NCBI GenBank assembly: GCA_027625915.1
Contig: JANTQA010000012.1
Coordinates: 2,635,001 to 2,699,000 of the forward strand
Length of the DNA: 64,000 nt
Origin: Anaeramoeba flamelloides
Taxonomy: Eukaryota > Metamonada > Anaeramoebidae
Direction: 5' to 3'
Shown: positions 10,601-23,266 of the stretch, in pieces
Layout of the letters: each line of letters begins with the position of its first letter
Numbering within the stretch: position 1 is the first letter of the stretch
Notes under the pieces: generated by a model
Told to the model about the DNA's origin: nothing
Seen by the model: only the letters and a program-made list of their open reading frames with translations
Database searches by the model: none
Program-made: the position numbers and the translations under genes

Positions 10601-12178
10601 AACAATTAATTTCAACAGATTTAATTAAATCTTTATTTGGTAACATCTTAGTAATGCTCGAAATACAGAAAGTCATTTTGGACTCTTTAGAAAAATGGAT
10701 TGAAAATTGGGATAAAGAAAGCATTATCAGTGAACATTTTGAAAAAATTGTAAGCATTTGCTTTTTCTCTTTATTTAATCTTTTTTTTTTTTTTTGGACA
10801 AATATTTTCTTTTAGAATTATTTTTTTCTTTTTATGTTTATCTTTATTATTATTTTTTTTTCACTTCTTTTCTTTTTTTTTCTCATTATTTTTTTTATTT
10901 TATTTTATTTTTTTTTTTGACAGATTTCCATTTCCATTTAACCTTTTCTTTTAAATTTTATCATTTTGTTTTTCTTTCTCTCTCTCTTACTCTTTTTATT
11001 TTTCATTTATATTTATATTTCCCATTTATATTTCTATTTCCATAATCATTTTCATTTTCATTTTCATTTTCATTTCACCATTTCTATTTCCATTTTATTA
11101 TTCTTTATATTTGTTCAAAATAGGCACCATATTTAAGAATTTATGGAACGTATATTTCTGGATATGAATTAATGAAGCAGGGACTCGATAAGGCATCAAA
11201 TAATTCTCAATTTAAAAATTTTATTTTGATCAAAAAAAAAGAATATAAAGGAAATGATTTAGAAAGATTCTTAGTTTTGCCAATTTCACACTTCAAAAAA
11301 TATTTGGATAGTTTAAAACTAATCCTTAAATATACTAAAAAGGAAAATAATGATTATACAAATCTTATAACAGTTAATAAAAAATTCCACAAATTAAATG
11401 ATTTAATGAAAGACAAGTTAAAAGAAATTGATGAACATACTAAAATACTTGAAATACAAAACCAATTTTCAAATAAAATTAATTTGGTTTCACCCAATAG
11501 AAAATTTATTTTTTCTGAACAAATGCGAAAAGTTTGTGAGAAAAAGCCAGTAAAAAAAAAGTTTTATTTATTTACTGACATTATATTATATTCCGGATTA
11601 TTTCCTTTCAACCACAATTCCCCCCAAATTATGGAAATTAAAGGAATGGAAGTAAAGGAAGTTGATGATGAACAGTGTATATATTCTACCCTTTTTTTTT
11701 TTTTTTTTTTCTTGTTATTTTTATTTTTTTCTGATTAATTGTTCCATTAATTCGTATTATTTATTTATTTATGTTTATGTGTTTAAATAAAATAGATCCT
11801 GATAACTCATTTCTTATACAGACACCAAAGGAATCATTTGTAATTGTAGCAGAATCACAGGAAAGTAAAGATAAATGGGTGACATTAATAAATGAACAAA
11901 TTGCAAATTTGCTTCAAAAAAAAAAAACTCTAAAAACTGAAGATGAAGATGATCAAGCAAATTTAAAGCATGCAGCTATCTGGATACCCGATAACAGAGT
12001 TAAGCAGTGTATGAAATGTAAAAAGAAATTCACCACCATACGTAGGCGTCATCATTGTAGAAACTGTGGTAAAATATTTTGTGGGAAATGCACCGAAAAG
12101 AGAATATTATTAGAACAAATATCAGATAAATTATCACGTGTTTGTCATGATTGTTATACTCAATTGAATGATTTATAA
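7678..12178 (+). CDS. DENN-RhoGEF-PH-FYVE multidomain protein
   Basis: Exons 7678-10749, 11124-11676 and 11796-12178 join in phase 0 then 1 to give 1335 residues. The N-terminal uDENN-like segment (about 1-150) is followed by a very long Lys/Ser/Glu-rich insert (about 160-570, with SVSESES and KGKGKG runs). A cDENN/dDENN region (about 580-800) includes FSSILMERRVLFLS, HPFIWQHVLIPIVPE and PMPYILGV. A RhoGEF (DH) domain begins near 940 and is split by intron 1; APYLRIYGTYISGYE starts exon 2. A PH domain is split by intron 2 and ends WVTLINEQ. A C-terminal FYVE finger has RRRHHCRNCG, FCGKC and RVCHDCY. Expected roles are Rab-GEF or Rab binding (DENN), Rho-family exchange (DH-PH) and PI3P binding (FYVE), pointing to endosome-actin coupling. 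Function is inferred from domains. AATAAA lies at 12202-12211. Intron 1 (374 bp) contains TTTTCA repeats; intron 2 is 119 bp. Confidence 0.93.
8684..9292 (+). repeat. Coding low-complexity repeats in the DENN gene
   Basis: Inside exon 1, 8684-8772 is an imperfect array of GTGAGTGTAAGTGAAAGT units coding for alternating Ser/Val/Glu. The stretch 9199-9292 is a GGAAAA hexamer array coding for alternating Lys and Gly (about 15 repeats). Both keep the reading frame, as expected for units that are multiples of three. They lie in the insert between the two halves of the DENN module. Confidence 0.85.
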
Positions 12179-14686
12179 AGAAATTTCATAATCATTGTTT
12201 TAATAAATAAAGTATAAGAATAAATAATAATTTTATAAACAAACATTTTTTTTTTTTTTTCGAATTGAAATAGAGATGTCTTTTTCTATGCAATCATTAT
12301 TTTTTTAATTAATAATTTTTTTTTTGACCGAGATAAATATAAGTATTTGAATAGCATCATTTATTTTCAATATTCATCCAAAGTTGGTTATTTAAAATTC
12401 CAAATCATTTACGTTTGCATTAGAGTTAATTCAATTCCTTTTTAAAAAAAAAAATGTTTTTTTGGTACAATCAAAAAGAATGAATGATAAAAAAGAGTAA
12501 ATGATACATTGATGAATACCTTAGGCAAAAATTGCAATCTTGAGTCAAATTTTTTATTAAAAAGACCCGGAAGTGTTTTACAATTTTTTCTGAATTTTTA
12601 AATATTCTTTTTTTCTGAACTTTTGGTAAATAATCGAAATGAAAAAATCAATAATCAAATATTAAAATTTCTAAGTTTTTATATTAGAATATTTTACCAA
12701 TTACATTGTTTTATATTTTTCTTAAGGAAATGAAATTGTTTTGTAAAGGGAAAAGTTAAAAAAAATCAGTGTTTAAGAATGATAAATCACCCTTCTGATT
12801 AATAAAATTGTTTAATTTTTTTTCATTTGTTTAATACTCAAGATAAAAAATAATTGAAGACATGTTGTTAAATGGAAATATCACAATTAAATCTTTATTT
12901 ATTAACAAAAATTCATGAATTATTTCATTTTGATAAACAACAAACTTTTTAACTTTGTATTTTAGATTTTTTAATAAAATATAATTTTTATTGTTTTCAT
13001 CTTTCCGCCCCTTCACTCAAATTCATGCAATGAATAATTTGACAATTTTAGTAAAATTACTAATAGTAATGAAACAGTATGGAAATTCCATATTAAAAAA
13101 AAAGTTTATAAGATTTTATATAACAGACTGTTAAGAGTTTTTTAAAAATTGAAGTCCTTGTAACTTTTCTATTGAAAATTTATATTAAAATATCCTAACA
13201 ATTTCTTATACCCTTTATAATATCTTATATATATATAAATCAAAATGCTAGAAAATTTTTTTGTTATACAAAGTGTAATAATATTTATAAAATATATACT
13301 CTTGCTATGTATTTTTTTTAAACTCAAAATTTTTATTTATAAAAATAGAAAGTATATAATTCCTCATAACCCCTGATAAGAAAGAGATTAGAACACTCAA
13401 AAATTTAGGATAGTATTGTAGTCATGTGGAAAGATTTGGGGAAATCCAAAAGTAATTAGGCAAGGTTAGAAAATTTTATGAGCTTCCAATTTTGAATTGA
13501 ATTTGGAGAAAATAGAAAGTATTTTACTAATAATTTCATCTTCAAAAATTTCTTTAAAGTTATTTTTTAAGATTTTAACCAAATTTTTTTTAAATGTTTT
13601 TATTTTCATATATCAAAAATGATCACTGCACATAAGGATTTACGACATTTTAAAATTAATTTTATTCAAGGAACCCTATTATTTGTTAAATAGACGAAAG
13701 ATAAAAAAAATTCTATCATTTATTCTCTTAAATGTAGGAAATTTAATGAATTCTCTTGCTTTATTTTAAAAAAAATATCGATAATCTAACCACCTATTTG
13801 GTTTTGCTTCCAAAGAAATCAATATCATTTATAATAAAAAAACTTGGGTCTCTTTTTTTGGTGAAAAGAAAGAGAGAAGAGACTACTTATAGAAGAATTT
13901 TAAAAAGGTAAAAAAAAAATTATAAATTTTACTCTTAAATGTCAGAATTAAAAAACATTTTGTTGTTACTTCAACTTCAGAATTTTTAGAGAAATGCTCA
14001 AAATAATTTGCTTTTAAGAACACACAATAGATTTAGGTTTTATATTTGATCACTTCGTATGCTTCAAAACAATTATTAAATAAAAGAGTAAATAGATCTC
14101 ATTGAACAGATGAACGAACTAGTTTGTTTCTGTTGGATTTTAAACCAATTTTGTATCCAACAAAGATATTGACAAATATAACTGAAATGTTTTCAATAAC
14201 TACATTGATCTGGAGAAAAATATCCTTTGAAGAATAAGTTCTTCAAAGTACCATTGAAAAATAAAAACATATTTTTTACTTAATTTAATTTTCTTTTTTA
14301 CTCTTATTGCCTTAATGTTATGCAGACTTAGATTCTTAGTTCCAAAAATAAATAACATCTAATATTATTTCATTTTTTCAAAAATCACCTTTTATAATTC
14401 CTCGTTTTGGTTCTCCTTCCTGAATGAAAATAATGATCTTATTCTAATACTATGAGGATATTGATTGTCGTTCTTCGAACTCCTAAATATCATTTTATCC
14501 CACTTCCGAGAATATCATATTTTTCCTTCTTCCCAGACCAAACTTGTAACATAATAATGTGTGATTGTTTTCAAATCAAAACAAGGAAGACAGATCTAAA
14601 ATTTATAAAATGTTTGAAAAATGTTGTAAAATCTTTTATTGTAGAAAAAAAAAATTGTGATCAAAGTATATAGTATTATTTTATAT

Positions 14687-16382
14687 ATCCCTTAGCACCC
14701 CAAATAACCTAAAAACATTTCAAACAAAAATTTTAATTTGAAATGATATCAAAGGATAATAAGGTATAGAATTAATAAACAATTATCTTAGAAAGAAAAT
14801 TTTATAATTAAAAATTGTATAGTTAGTTAAAATAAAACAATAACTTGAAAAAAATTTTTTAACATTGGGAATTTTTTTTTGGTTATTGTGATTTTATTAT
14901 TTTTCCAAATTTTGTCAAAATAATTTTTTTTTTTTTTTTGAAAAGTTTGTCTAGACATCAAAAACCTCTTATTTTTAACATTTAAAACACATCATACTTT
15001 ACTGGAAATTTTTTTGGGGCCCTTTGCACCCCAAAATTGCCTAAAATGCTTGATTAAATAATTTATTCATTATAAAAGTTATGATAACATCACATAGAAA
15101 ATTTGTTTTATCTACTGATTACTATTCAATATCAATATCTATATTAGATTCTAAATAATTTAAAAATAAAAAAAAATATAAATTAAATTAGAAAAAAAAA
15201 TCAAATTTTTTTTCATTGCAAAATTTTACAATTTTTTCAACAAGATTTTTTTTCAATTTTAAATGATTTGGCCAATAGTTCGAGTCAGATTAATAATTAA
15301 TTTTTTTTTTTATTTTTTATAATTTTTTAATTTTTGACTTTTTAAAATCTAGACATAAATTAAACAATATTGTTGAATTAAAGACCATATATCAGAACTT
15401 ATTTAACAAGATCTGGATTAATTTATTAAGGAAAAATCCAAATATCGCAAATATATTATTCAAATTTTTATCAATAACAAAATGCAATAAAAAAAAATTT
15501 GGTTTCAGATATTATTTTATTATATTGGAATAATATTTTAAGAGTTATTTTTTATTTTATTTTAAATTTAGGTATAAATATTTTATCGGTTAAAAAGTAA
15601 TTTATATTTGTTTTATTCCAATTTAATAAATTGAAATTATTTTACAATTTTTTTTTTTTTTTTTTGATTTTTAATTATTCTCTATTGCATAAATAAAAGT
15701 TTTAGAAAATTAATCAAATTAAAAATTTAATTTTGGCCTAAAGAAATAAATTTAATTTTTCTCTTAATTGGATATTTATTGAAATTTTTTCAAAAAAAAA
15801 AATTAAATTTCAAAGTAATTTATTTTTTTATTTATTTTTTTTATCATAAAATTAGCAAAATTGTTTGGTGGTTATTATTAAAAAAACAATGTGTTGAGTT
15901 TTGAATTACTATTAATGTAATAAAATTTCTAATTTAATAAAATAAAATAAAAATAAAAATCTTTAAAAAAAATGTAAAAATGAATAATTATTATTTTTTT
16001 TTTCAATTTCAAAAAAAAATTCAATAACTTAACTACTTTATCTTTGAACTATTTTGACTTTTTATTACAGTCAGTTTCACTTTTAAGGCACAAACTTTCA
16101 ACTAAATTTAAGGCACAAAAAAAATCTCAAATTAAAGCACAAAATTCAAATTCTAGTAAAAATAAATTGTAAAAATTAAAATTCCAAATTTTGTGCCTTA
16201 AATTTGAGATTTTTTTGTGCCTTAAATTTCGTTGAAAGTTTGTGCCTTAAAAGTGAAACTGACTGTATAGTTTAAATCTGGATTAAAGACAAATAAGAAA
16301 ATTAATATATTAGTAGATCAATATCATTTTAAATCTAATTTAAAAAACTTAATGAAAATTAGGCAAATCCGGGGTGCTAAGG
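14687..16382. mobile_element. Possible TIR element F
   Basis: CCCTTAGCACCCCAAATAACC at the left and GCAAATCCGGGGTGCTAAGG at the right are near reverse complements and bracket about 1.7 kb. A third related end, CCCTTTGCACCCCAAAATTGCC, lies at about 15020, so the region may be two nested or deleted copies. MITE A copy 2 sits inside, hence inserted later. I see no clear target-site duplication and no transposase. Confidence 0.45.
16068..16265. mobile_element. Palindromic mariner-type MITE, family A, copy 2
   Basis: 198 bp, TA on both flanks, with the same CAGTCAGTTTCACTTT ends and internal GGCACAAA / TTTGTGCC motifs as the copy at 187-381. The two copies differ at few positions, mainly in the AT centre and some A-run lengths. 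This suggests recent spread relative to the other repeats in the window. Confidence 0.88.
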
Positions 16383-18611
16383 AAAATATTTTCATGGTGT
16401 TGTAAAAACTTACAAACTATAATGAAATGAAATTCCATGAAAATAAATTATTAGGGAAGATTAAAAAAAGAAAATTAAAATTCTTCATAATAGTTTGAAT
16501 TTATTGTTTTGTATTTAATATAAAAATATAAATGTAAGTAAGAATAGGTTTAGTGATATAAGTTAATTTCAGTTTTATTTCAGTAGTAATAAATATTTTT
16601 ATACAATATTTTTTTTCGGATTTGGAAATTTATTCTTAAATTACTTCTTAAACTTTTTGATTCTACATAAATTAAGTTTTATAGTTTTGGTATTTTTTTT
16701 GTTTAAATGGTAGAAATTATTTTTTTTTATATGAAGAAGAAGAAAAAAGGGGAGAATGTCAAATTTTAAGAAAAATAACTTGCTATAACAAATAATAAGA
16801 TTAAAAATAAATACAAATACAAACAATTTTGTATTTTTAGAAACTGTTTACATGAATCTAAGAAATAAAAATTAAAAGAGTTTTTGAGAAATTTAATAAA
16901 TATTTTACTTTCAATAATATCGTTCCCAACAAAGAATAATAACCCTTTTTTTATTAAGAGTTTCAAAATTAATAAAACTCAATTAAAAATAGTTATATTT
17001 TTATATTTTTTTCTAATGTAAAATTTCATTTGAATGCTTTGCAGGGTTCTAATCTTCAAATAACAAAAAAATTCAAATTATTTTATTCAATAATTTTGTT
17101 TTTTTTAACTATTAGGATTCTTTCACTGATACCACATGAAAAAATAGATACACTGAAAATTTTTGATTTGTAATTAATTATTTCTGAGTCGAAAAAAAAT
17201 TTTTTTTCAAATTTCAAAGGATATGAAAGTTTGAATTTAAATCAAATCTTCTTTACATCTAAAAAAAAAAAAAAATAATTGGTATTAATTATCTTTTTTA
17301 ATACGAAATATTTGTTTTTTAGTTTAAGAAGTTTATGATGGTAATTTTGTAGAAATTCCTAATAAAATAGAAAAACTCAAGAAAATTGCTGTTGTTTATC
17401 ACATAATTTAAGAAATTAAAAAAATTTTCAGAATTTTCTTTTTTATTTATAAACGAAAGAAAAAAAAAAAAGGCAATTTTATAAAATAATTCTGTATTTG
17501 AATAAATTCAAAAATATCAAAAACAATTTTTTATTAAATTTTCATTTTTTATTATCTGTTAATTCTTCTTTCAAAATTTTTTATTTCAGAAAACATATCA
17601 AAAATAAACTCTTTTCCAAAGTTTAATTTCATTTAAACTAAAAAAAAAATATTATTTTAAAAAATAAACCCCTTTTCAAACAGAAGGGTACCCCTCTACA
17701 ATCATCAATACTATTGAATTTAATTGTTAATAAGATAATTACTTATGGATTATTTTCATTTTAATCATTCATTTTTTCATTTTTTTTTTGTTTTTTTTAA
17801 TTTAAGGATATTGAAAATTTGAAATATTTAAAAAAACAAGATAAAAAAAAACGAATTAACAAATAATTTGCCAGTATAAAAAATGTAAACCGTTTAAGTT
17901 TTATTTTGAATGGGCTAGATACAGGAATGAATAAAGATTTCTATCGGGTTGATGTCTGGAACAAAAAAAAAAGAAAAAGAAAATAAAGAAAAAAACAATT
18001 CCAACAAAATACCCAGATGATTTTTAGCTTGATATTGAACATCAGACTTTAAAGAACAAAAATTTGACTTGTAAAGAGTTATCAATAAAATGTAAGAGAA
18101 ATTTTTCACAATTCACTCTTTTCAATGGTTTTTATTGATTTTATAATTTTTTTTTTTTACAATTTACAAAACAAGATGTCTCATTTCAAATAAAAGGGCA
18201 CATCAATTTTTCATATATTGGATTTTAATTTTTATTGTTTTATTTTAATGAATTTTAAAGATTTTGTTGAATTTTTTTATGTATAAAAGGGTTTATTTGA
18301 CTTTGGGAATGATACTAGAATTAATTTGATTCAATTATGAATAATTCTTGAAATTTTCTGTAAACTTTTATTTGAAAAGACTTTAGTTAAAATAAATTTA
18401 AAAGGACGAAATTGAACAAAAAAACTTGTTGACTATTTTTTTTATTTATTCGTAGATCTGAATTTTAGTAATGAATTTTAATTAAACTTGAATTGTATTT
18501 AGATTAATGTAATAATCGGCGCCGTTATTAATTTTATTTGTTGGAATTTAAATTACAATAGTATTAATCTTTAATTCAAAATACTTGTTAAAAAATTATT
18601 TTTTCAAAATC

Positions 18612-18880
18612 AATGGTATCCAACATAAAACGAAAAATATAATCCACCATTTTCAAGAATTAACTTAATTGTTTCTTGGAATAATAAGGTTACTTTTTTT
18701 CATTTTATAATATAAATATGTGAATTTATGGATTTCAAAAAAGACATAAATTAATAAATTGTTTTTGTTTTTTTTTTTTTGGGGGGGGAATAAACCCATT
18801 TATTTCATAAGCCAAAACACAATTTCCAAAAAAAATAAATTGTTCAAAATCTCAAAAATATTGCGTTTTTTTAAAAACAA
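18612..18880 (+). repeat. Dispersed repeat E, copy 1
   Basis: It shares a series of landmarks, in order, with 27866-28110: ACATAAAACGAAAAATAT, CATTTTCAAGAATTAACTT, ATTTCAAAAAAGA, AATAAATTGTTT and CATTTATTTCATA. Both copies are degenerate and noncoding. No terminal structure could be defined. Confidence 0.5.
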
Positions 18881-18983
18881 ACTGCTATTGTCTTTATTAA
18901 ATTTCCATAAGGAATAATTTTCTATTGTTTTCGAAAAAGACTTATACTGATTGACATACACACAGCACAAAAAAAGGCAGTAG

Positions 18984-20114
18984 TTAATTTATACATTTTT
19001 TCTGAATTATTGTTGGTCCATATTCTTCGTATTCTTCCTTTGATATCCACATCTCTTGAAATTTTGAAAGAGTGGCAAGGATTGATCCACCAATCCAAGA
19101 CAAATATTTTCTTTCTGGGGGTGCGATGATTTTAACTTTGGTATTTTGAGGAGCGAGAGCGGTGATTTCCATTTCCAATCTTTCGTCTAATCCTGGGAAC
19201 ATTGATGAACCACCAGATAAGACGATATTAGAAAAAAGTTCATTTTTGATTTCCTTCGGACAGTTGTTGATTGAATTGTAAGTGGTTTTGTGGATACCGG
19301 CTTGTTGGCGACCAATCAAAAAGGGCTTGAAAAGGGGTTCTGGAGCGCCAAATCTTTGTCTATCTAATTTGAGAAAAATCCCAGAAGAAAGTTCGTATTT
19401 TTTTTCATAAGGTTCGTTGTTTTCGGAAACCTTGTTTAATTCTTTCTCATAATCAAGAGAAACATAGCACAATGTTTCTTTCATCTCTTTAAGGCTTCTA
19501 TTAGGAATTGATGATGAGAAACAATATCCCTTTTCTTCTAAAAGCTTTAATAAATAACGAGTTAAATCACGACCTCCAAGATCAAGTCGATAAGAGGCAT
19601 CGGAAAGTACATGCCCTTCCTTAATTGGTACACAGCTCGTAACAGAAGAGCCAATATTAATCACATACCCTGTGGTTCTACCAGTTTCATAGAGCGAAAG
19701 CAAGGCTTGACTCACCAAAGACATGGATGGGGTGTTGAAGGTTTCAAACATCATTTGTGTAAGCATTTCTCTGTTAGCCTTTGGATTAAGTGGGGGTTCT
19801 GATAAAAGAACTGGGTGTTCTTCAGGATCAACACTTAATTCTTTCTTAAAAACGTGCTCCCAGATTGCTTCCATATCGTTCCAGTTACAGACGATACCAT
19901 GCTCAATTGGGTATTTAATTGTCAGGATACCTCTTTTGGATTGGGCCTCATCACCAACGTAGATAGCTTTTTGATCATTCCCTACCATAATACCAACGTG
20001 TCTTGGTCTTCCAACAATAGTCAAGAAAACAGATCTTGGCTGATCTTCTCCCGAAAAGCCTGCTTTTGTGTACTCAGACCCATTATCAATCACGATTGCC
20101 TTTGTTTTCTTCAT
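18984..20114 (-). CDS. Divergent actin (conventional-length actin-like protein)
   Basis: Intronless, 376 residues, the length of conventional actin (375). Diagnostic actin stretches are intact: [44 protein letters not shown] and WIGGSILA. The C terminus ends KKCIN where canonical actin ends RKCF. Nucleotide-pocket residues differ. The second phosphate loop, normally DSGDGVTH, reads NIGSSVTS at about 153-160, so D154, D157 and H161 (rabbit numbering) are Asn, Ser and Ser. Q137 is kept (Q136 here). The first loop reads DNGSE instead of DNGSG. Family knowledge assigns D154, Q137 and H161 roles in ATP hydrolysis, so slow or absent hydrolysis is inferred. It is too close to actin for an Arp2- or Arp3-type protein, and no large insert is present. 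It could be a lineage-specific paralogue, regulatory actin or early-stage pseudogene, though the frame is fully open. Confidence 0.93.
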   Translation of the reverse strand: MKKTKAIVIDNGSEYTKAGFSGEDQPRSVFLTIVGRPRHVGIMVGNDQKAIYVGDEAQSKRGILTIKYPIEHGIVCNWNDMEAIWEHVFKKELSVDPEEHPVLLSEPPLNPKANREMLTQMMFETFNTPSMSLVSQALLSLYETGRTTGYVINIGSSVTSCVPIKEGHVLSDASYRLDLGGRDLTRYLLKLLEEKGYCFSSSIPNRSLKEMKETLCYVSLDYEKELNKVSENNEPYEKKYELSSGIFLKLDRQRFGAPEPLFKPFLIGRQQAGIHKTTYNSINNCPKEIKNELFSNIVLSGGSSMFPGLDERLEMEITALAPQNTKVKIIAPPERKYLSWIGGSILATLSKFQEMWISKEEYEEYGPTIIQKKCIN

Positions 20115-20679
20115 TTTAAAAGATGCGCTAAATCAACAATTTTTCTTTTGGTGTTTAAAAACAGAACGCTTTCTTTTGAAGTGTTATTTGTTTTTTATTG
20201 AAAGAGTGACTTGGAAAAAGCTCTTGTTGTTCTGAACAATAAAAATACTATTTATTTGAAAGTGAGAAAAAAAATGAATTAAACTTTTTTAATAATTTCC
20301 ATTCAGTCTTCATCTGTGTGAAAACTAATTTATTATTTTTCTAAAGAAACAAACCTTAAGTGAACTTCTTCTATTTGAATAAGTTGATCAGTGAAGTTGG
20401 GTTTTTTTTTATTAATTCTCAAAGTTAAACTCTCATTTTCAATTTTTAATGTTTGTTCATTATTGTAATAATCCCTCTCTTATCTTTCAATATACCAAAA
20501 CTTAATCAAGTCATAGTTAAAGAGGTGTGTTTTTTTTTTTTGTTGTTGATTCTGAGGTTTGGAGATCATTTTTATTGTCTATCTTTGAAAATTTCGTTTT
20601 TTTTGATTTTTTTATTTGTCAAAAATTACTTTTGATTTTTTGAAAGGTTTATAATTTGAGAAATAAATTTAAATGAATC

Positions 20680-21290
20680 GAATTTTAGTCATATAAAATA
20701 CTCAAAATGAATTCTACCTTGATGAAATTGAATTAATATATAAAAAAGAATTATTTCAGATATCTAATAATACGTATTATTCAATATTTTTTTAGATTGT
20801 AGTATGGGATTATTTTTACAATAAAACCCCTTTATTTAATTAATATTTTGAAGAGCTGATAGATCTTGCATTTTTCTTCTTATAATTCGAGTAGTATTTG
20901 GGATAACAAAATCAATTATAGAATTATATCAAAATTAGTTCATTATTAAAGAATTGACAAAAAAAATCGAGATCGATTCAATATAAAAAATGAATTATGG
21001 TTAAATAAAATACCAAAATGATTTCTATTGATATGAAATTGACTTAGTAAATCAAAAAGCAGGTATTTCAGATATCTAAGAATAATAATTTTTGGATGTT
21101 TTCTGAGATTGGTAAATAGGATTAATTTTACAAAAACCCTTTAATTAATATTTTGAAGAACGAATAGATCTGGCATTTATATTTTTACAATTTTCATGTT
21201 ATATCCTCAAATAAAATAAAATTTAAAATTTTATCAAAATTGAATAATTTTTAAAGAATTTCCAAAAAAATCAAGATCTATCCAATTATT
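20680..21290. repeat. Imperfect tandem duplication, unit ~305 bp
   Basis: Landmarks recur about 304-310 bases apart: TTTCAGATATCTAA at about 20755 and 21065, TTAATTAATATTTTGAAGA at about 20838 and 21142, and AAAGAATT followed by an A run and AAATCRAGATC at about 20949 and 21255. The copies have diverged by substitutions and small indels. Noncoding. Confidence 0.65.
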
Positions 21291-22179
21291 TATTGCTAAT
21301 TATTTATTTTTTAAGGGATTAGTGCTCAAGATGAAAAAGTCTAAAAATAAAGTGTGTCAACACGGAATGTAAATTATTTTACTGACACAGGATTAGACTG
21401 TCTCTAAAAATTCTATTTGTAAAATTATACATAAAGTTGAGCATACAAATTAAAAAATTCTCCTTTCATTTAATAAAAAAATTCAACAATTTTTGTAAAA
21501 AAAATCAACATTTCAATAATAATTGAAAGGTTGAATAATCACTATGAAAACTTAAATAGTGAAAAATATCTTTCTTTAATTTAATGTGGGATGCCATTTG
21601 GTTTGAAAGAAAAACTATTTTTTTTTGAAAAATTTAAGAATTATTCTTATTAGTTTAAGCCCTGAAGAAATACTAAACACCTATTCAAAAATTAAAATAG
21701 CTACCTTTTTTTCGATTTAACTGATATAATAATGTTGAAAAAATAATCTTTCACAACCTGGGTAAACCATTGTATCAAAAAATAAGCTATATCTATTTTT
21801 TATATAAAACGCGCAAAATGTAATAATTTAAGATACTGGCAATACGTTATAAATAAATTAGAGAATGGATTTTGTAAGTTCTGATTTTCAAACAGAAATT
21901 ATCAAAAATAAGGATTAAAATTCCTTTTTTTTCTCAAAAATAAATATTTTTTTGTGATTTTTTTTAAAAAAGATCAAATGATAATATTGGAAAAATACCA
22001 AAAATTTAAAAACAAATCTATTCCAAATATAAAAATTACTTAAAAAATCAAGGAATTTAATACCAAAATAACTTTAATATTTTTCAATAGAGTAATTATT
22101 AGATATGTTGTATTTGTTAAATATAGTACCTACACACATAAAAAAAAAATAAAAATATCAATAAAAAATATTTGATCTA

Positions 22180-22720
22180 AACTCAATCCCAAATATTTGG
22201 TAACACCCAAAAATCAAATATAGCCAGAAAAACGATCTCAATTTATTATATTTTTATCCAAAAAATAATATAAGACCACAACAAGGTTTACCACTATTAA
22301 TGTGTTTATATGTAATCTTTTTTATCCACATAAAAGAAAAAAAGATAGATAAAAAAAAAAATTGGTGATGTCCAAAATAATGAAAACCGAGTAGAACAAA
22401 AAATTATCTGGTCAATTAGATGAAATTCCACTCATAATTATTGATCGATCAAACTATAAGATACCATTAACTAATTATATCATATTTTTTTCTATTTAAC
22501 TAAACTCACCTTTAAAATTCCATTAATTATTGTTAAAAAATTCCCAGATCTAACCTAACAGATTAAGTAACTGTGAAAAAGGAAATAAAAAAAAAACATA
22601 AAAGAAAACAAGGAAATAATTTGTAAAATCAAAATTATTTCCAAATTAATTGTTAAGTGTAGTATTCTTATTTCTTTCAGCTATATTAACTGTTCTTTAA
22701 TGTGTGTAATTTATTTTATA
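22180..22720 (+). mobile_element. Mariner-type MITE, family B (degraded)
   Basis: It starts after TA with AACTCAATCCCAAATATTTG, contains TTGATCGATCAA and the CAAAATTATTTCCAAATTAA block found in other copies, and ends in an eroded 3' terminus. Noncoding. It is more diverged than the 60656-61192 copy. Confidence 0.7.
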
Positions 22721-23266
22721 TTCATTTATTTTTCGAAAAGTAATTTAGCTGACTAAAGAGGTATAATTCCTCTTTTATAAGTTATTTAGTAGTTGCTAAA
22801 AAACTGGTTTTATATCCTGTAATAATCAAGAAATCTATGATTTTATACTTTAATTTCCTTTTAGAAATTTAATTAAAAGAACACCTCGAGTATAACCAAC
22901 ACTTCTTCGATAATAATATTAAATAGTTTTTAATTTCAAATCAAACTATTCTTTTTTTCACAATTTTAAAATATAGTAGGAATTAATATGTGATTCAAAA
23001 AAAGATATTGTTTTGAATAGAAAACCCATTAAATTTAAAAGATAAAAAAACTTTAAAAAATAATAAATAAAAATGAAGAATAAGAATCAAAAATAAAAAA
23101 AATTAAAATTATCCAAACAAAAAATAAATTCAATATCAAGATATTAAAATTAATTGATAAAATTTCATAGATTAATAAATAATTTAATATTTTTTTCATT
23201 TAAAAAATTATCGAATAAAATATCGAAAAGGAAGAAAATAAATAAAAAGATATGAAAAGGACAAGA

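Larger units (their letters stand above)
12179..18983. other. 6.8 kb gene-poor AT-rich region
   Basis: No convincing gene is seen on either strand. The region holds a TIR-bounded stretch (14687-16382) containing palindromic MITE copy 2 (16068-16265). It also holds a dispersed repeat shared with 27866-28110 (about 18612-18880) and an unusual run of eight G at 18781-18788 directly after a poly-T tract. Open frames of 60-75 residues (for example 14452-14673, 16641-16966, 17915-18109) are Phe/Ile/Lys-rich and have no family signature. Confidence 0.55.
20115..23266. other. AT-rich spacer with tandem duplication and MITE
   Basis: This holds the upstream region of the divergent actin gene (about 20115-20640), an imperfect tandem duplication (20680-21290), a degraded mariner-type MITE (22180-22720) and AT-rich low-complexity sequence. 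The 3' side of the cullin gene occupies the right end. Short open frames opposite the actin gene and at 20453-20635 are not supported. Confidence 0.55.

Noticed and set aside
17915-18109. PDINPIE motif resembling the Tc1/mariner PDLNPIE box (minus strand)
   Set aside because: The rest of the frame shows no transposase similarity, no QxDGA box is nearby and there are no TA-flanked termini. It is probably chance.
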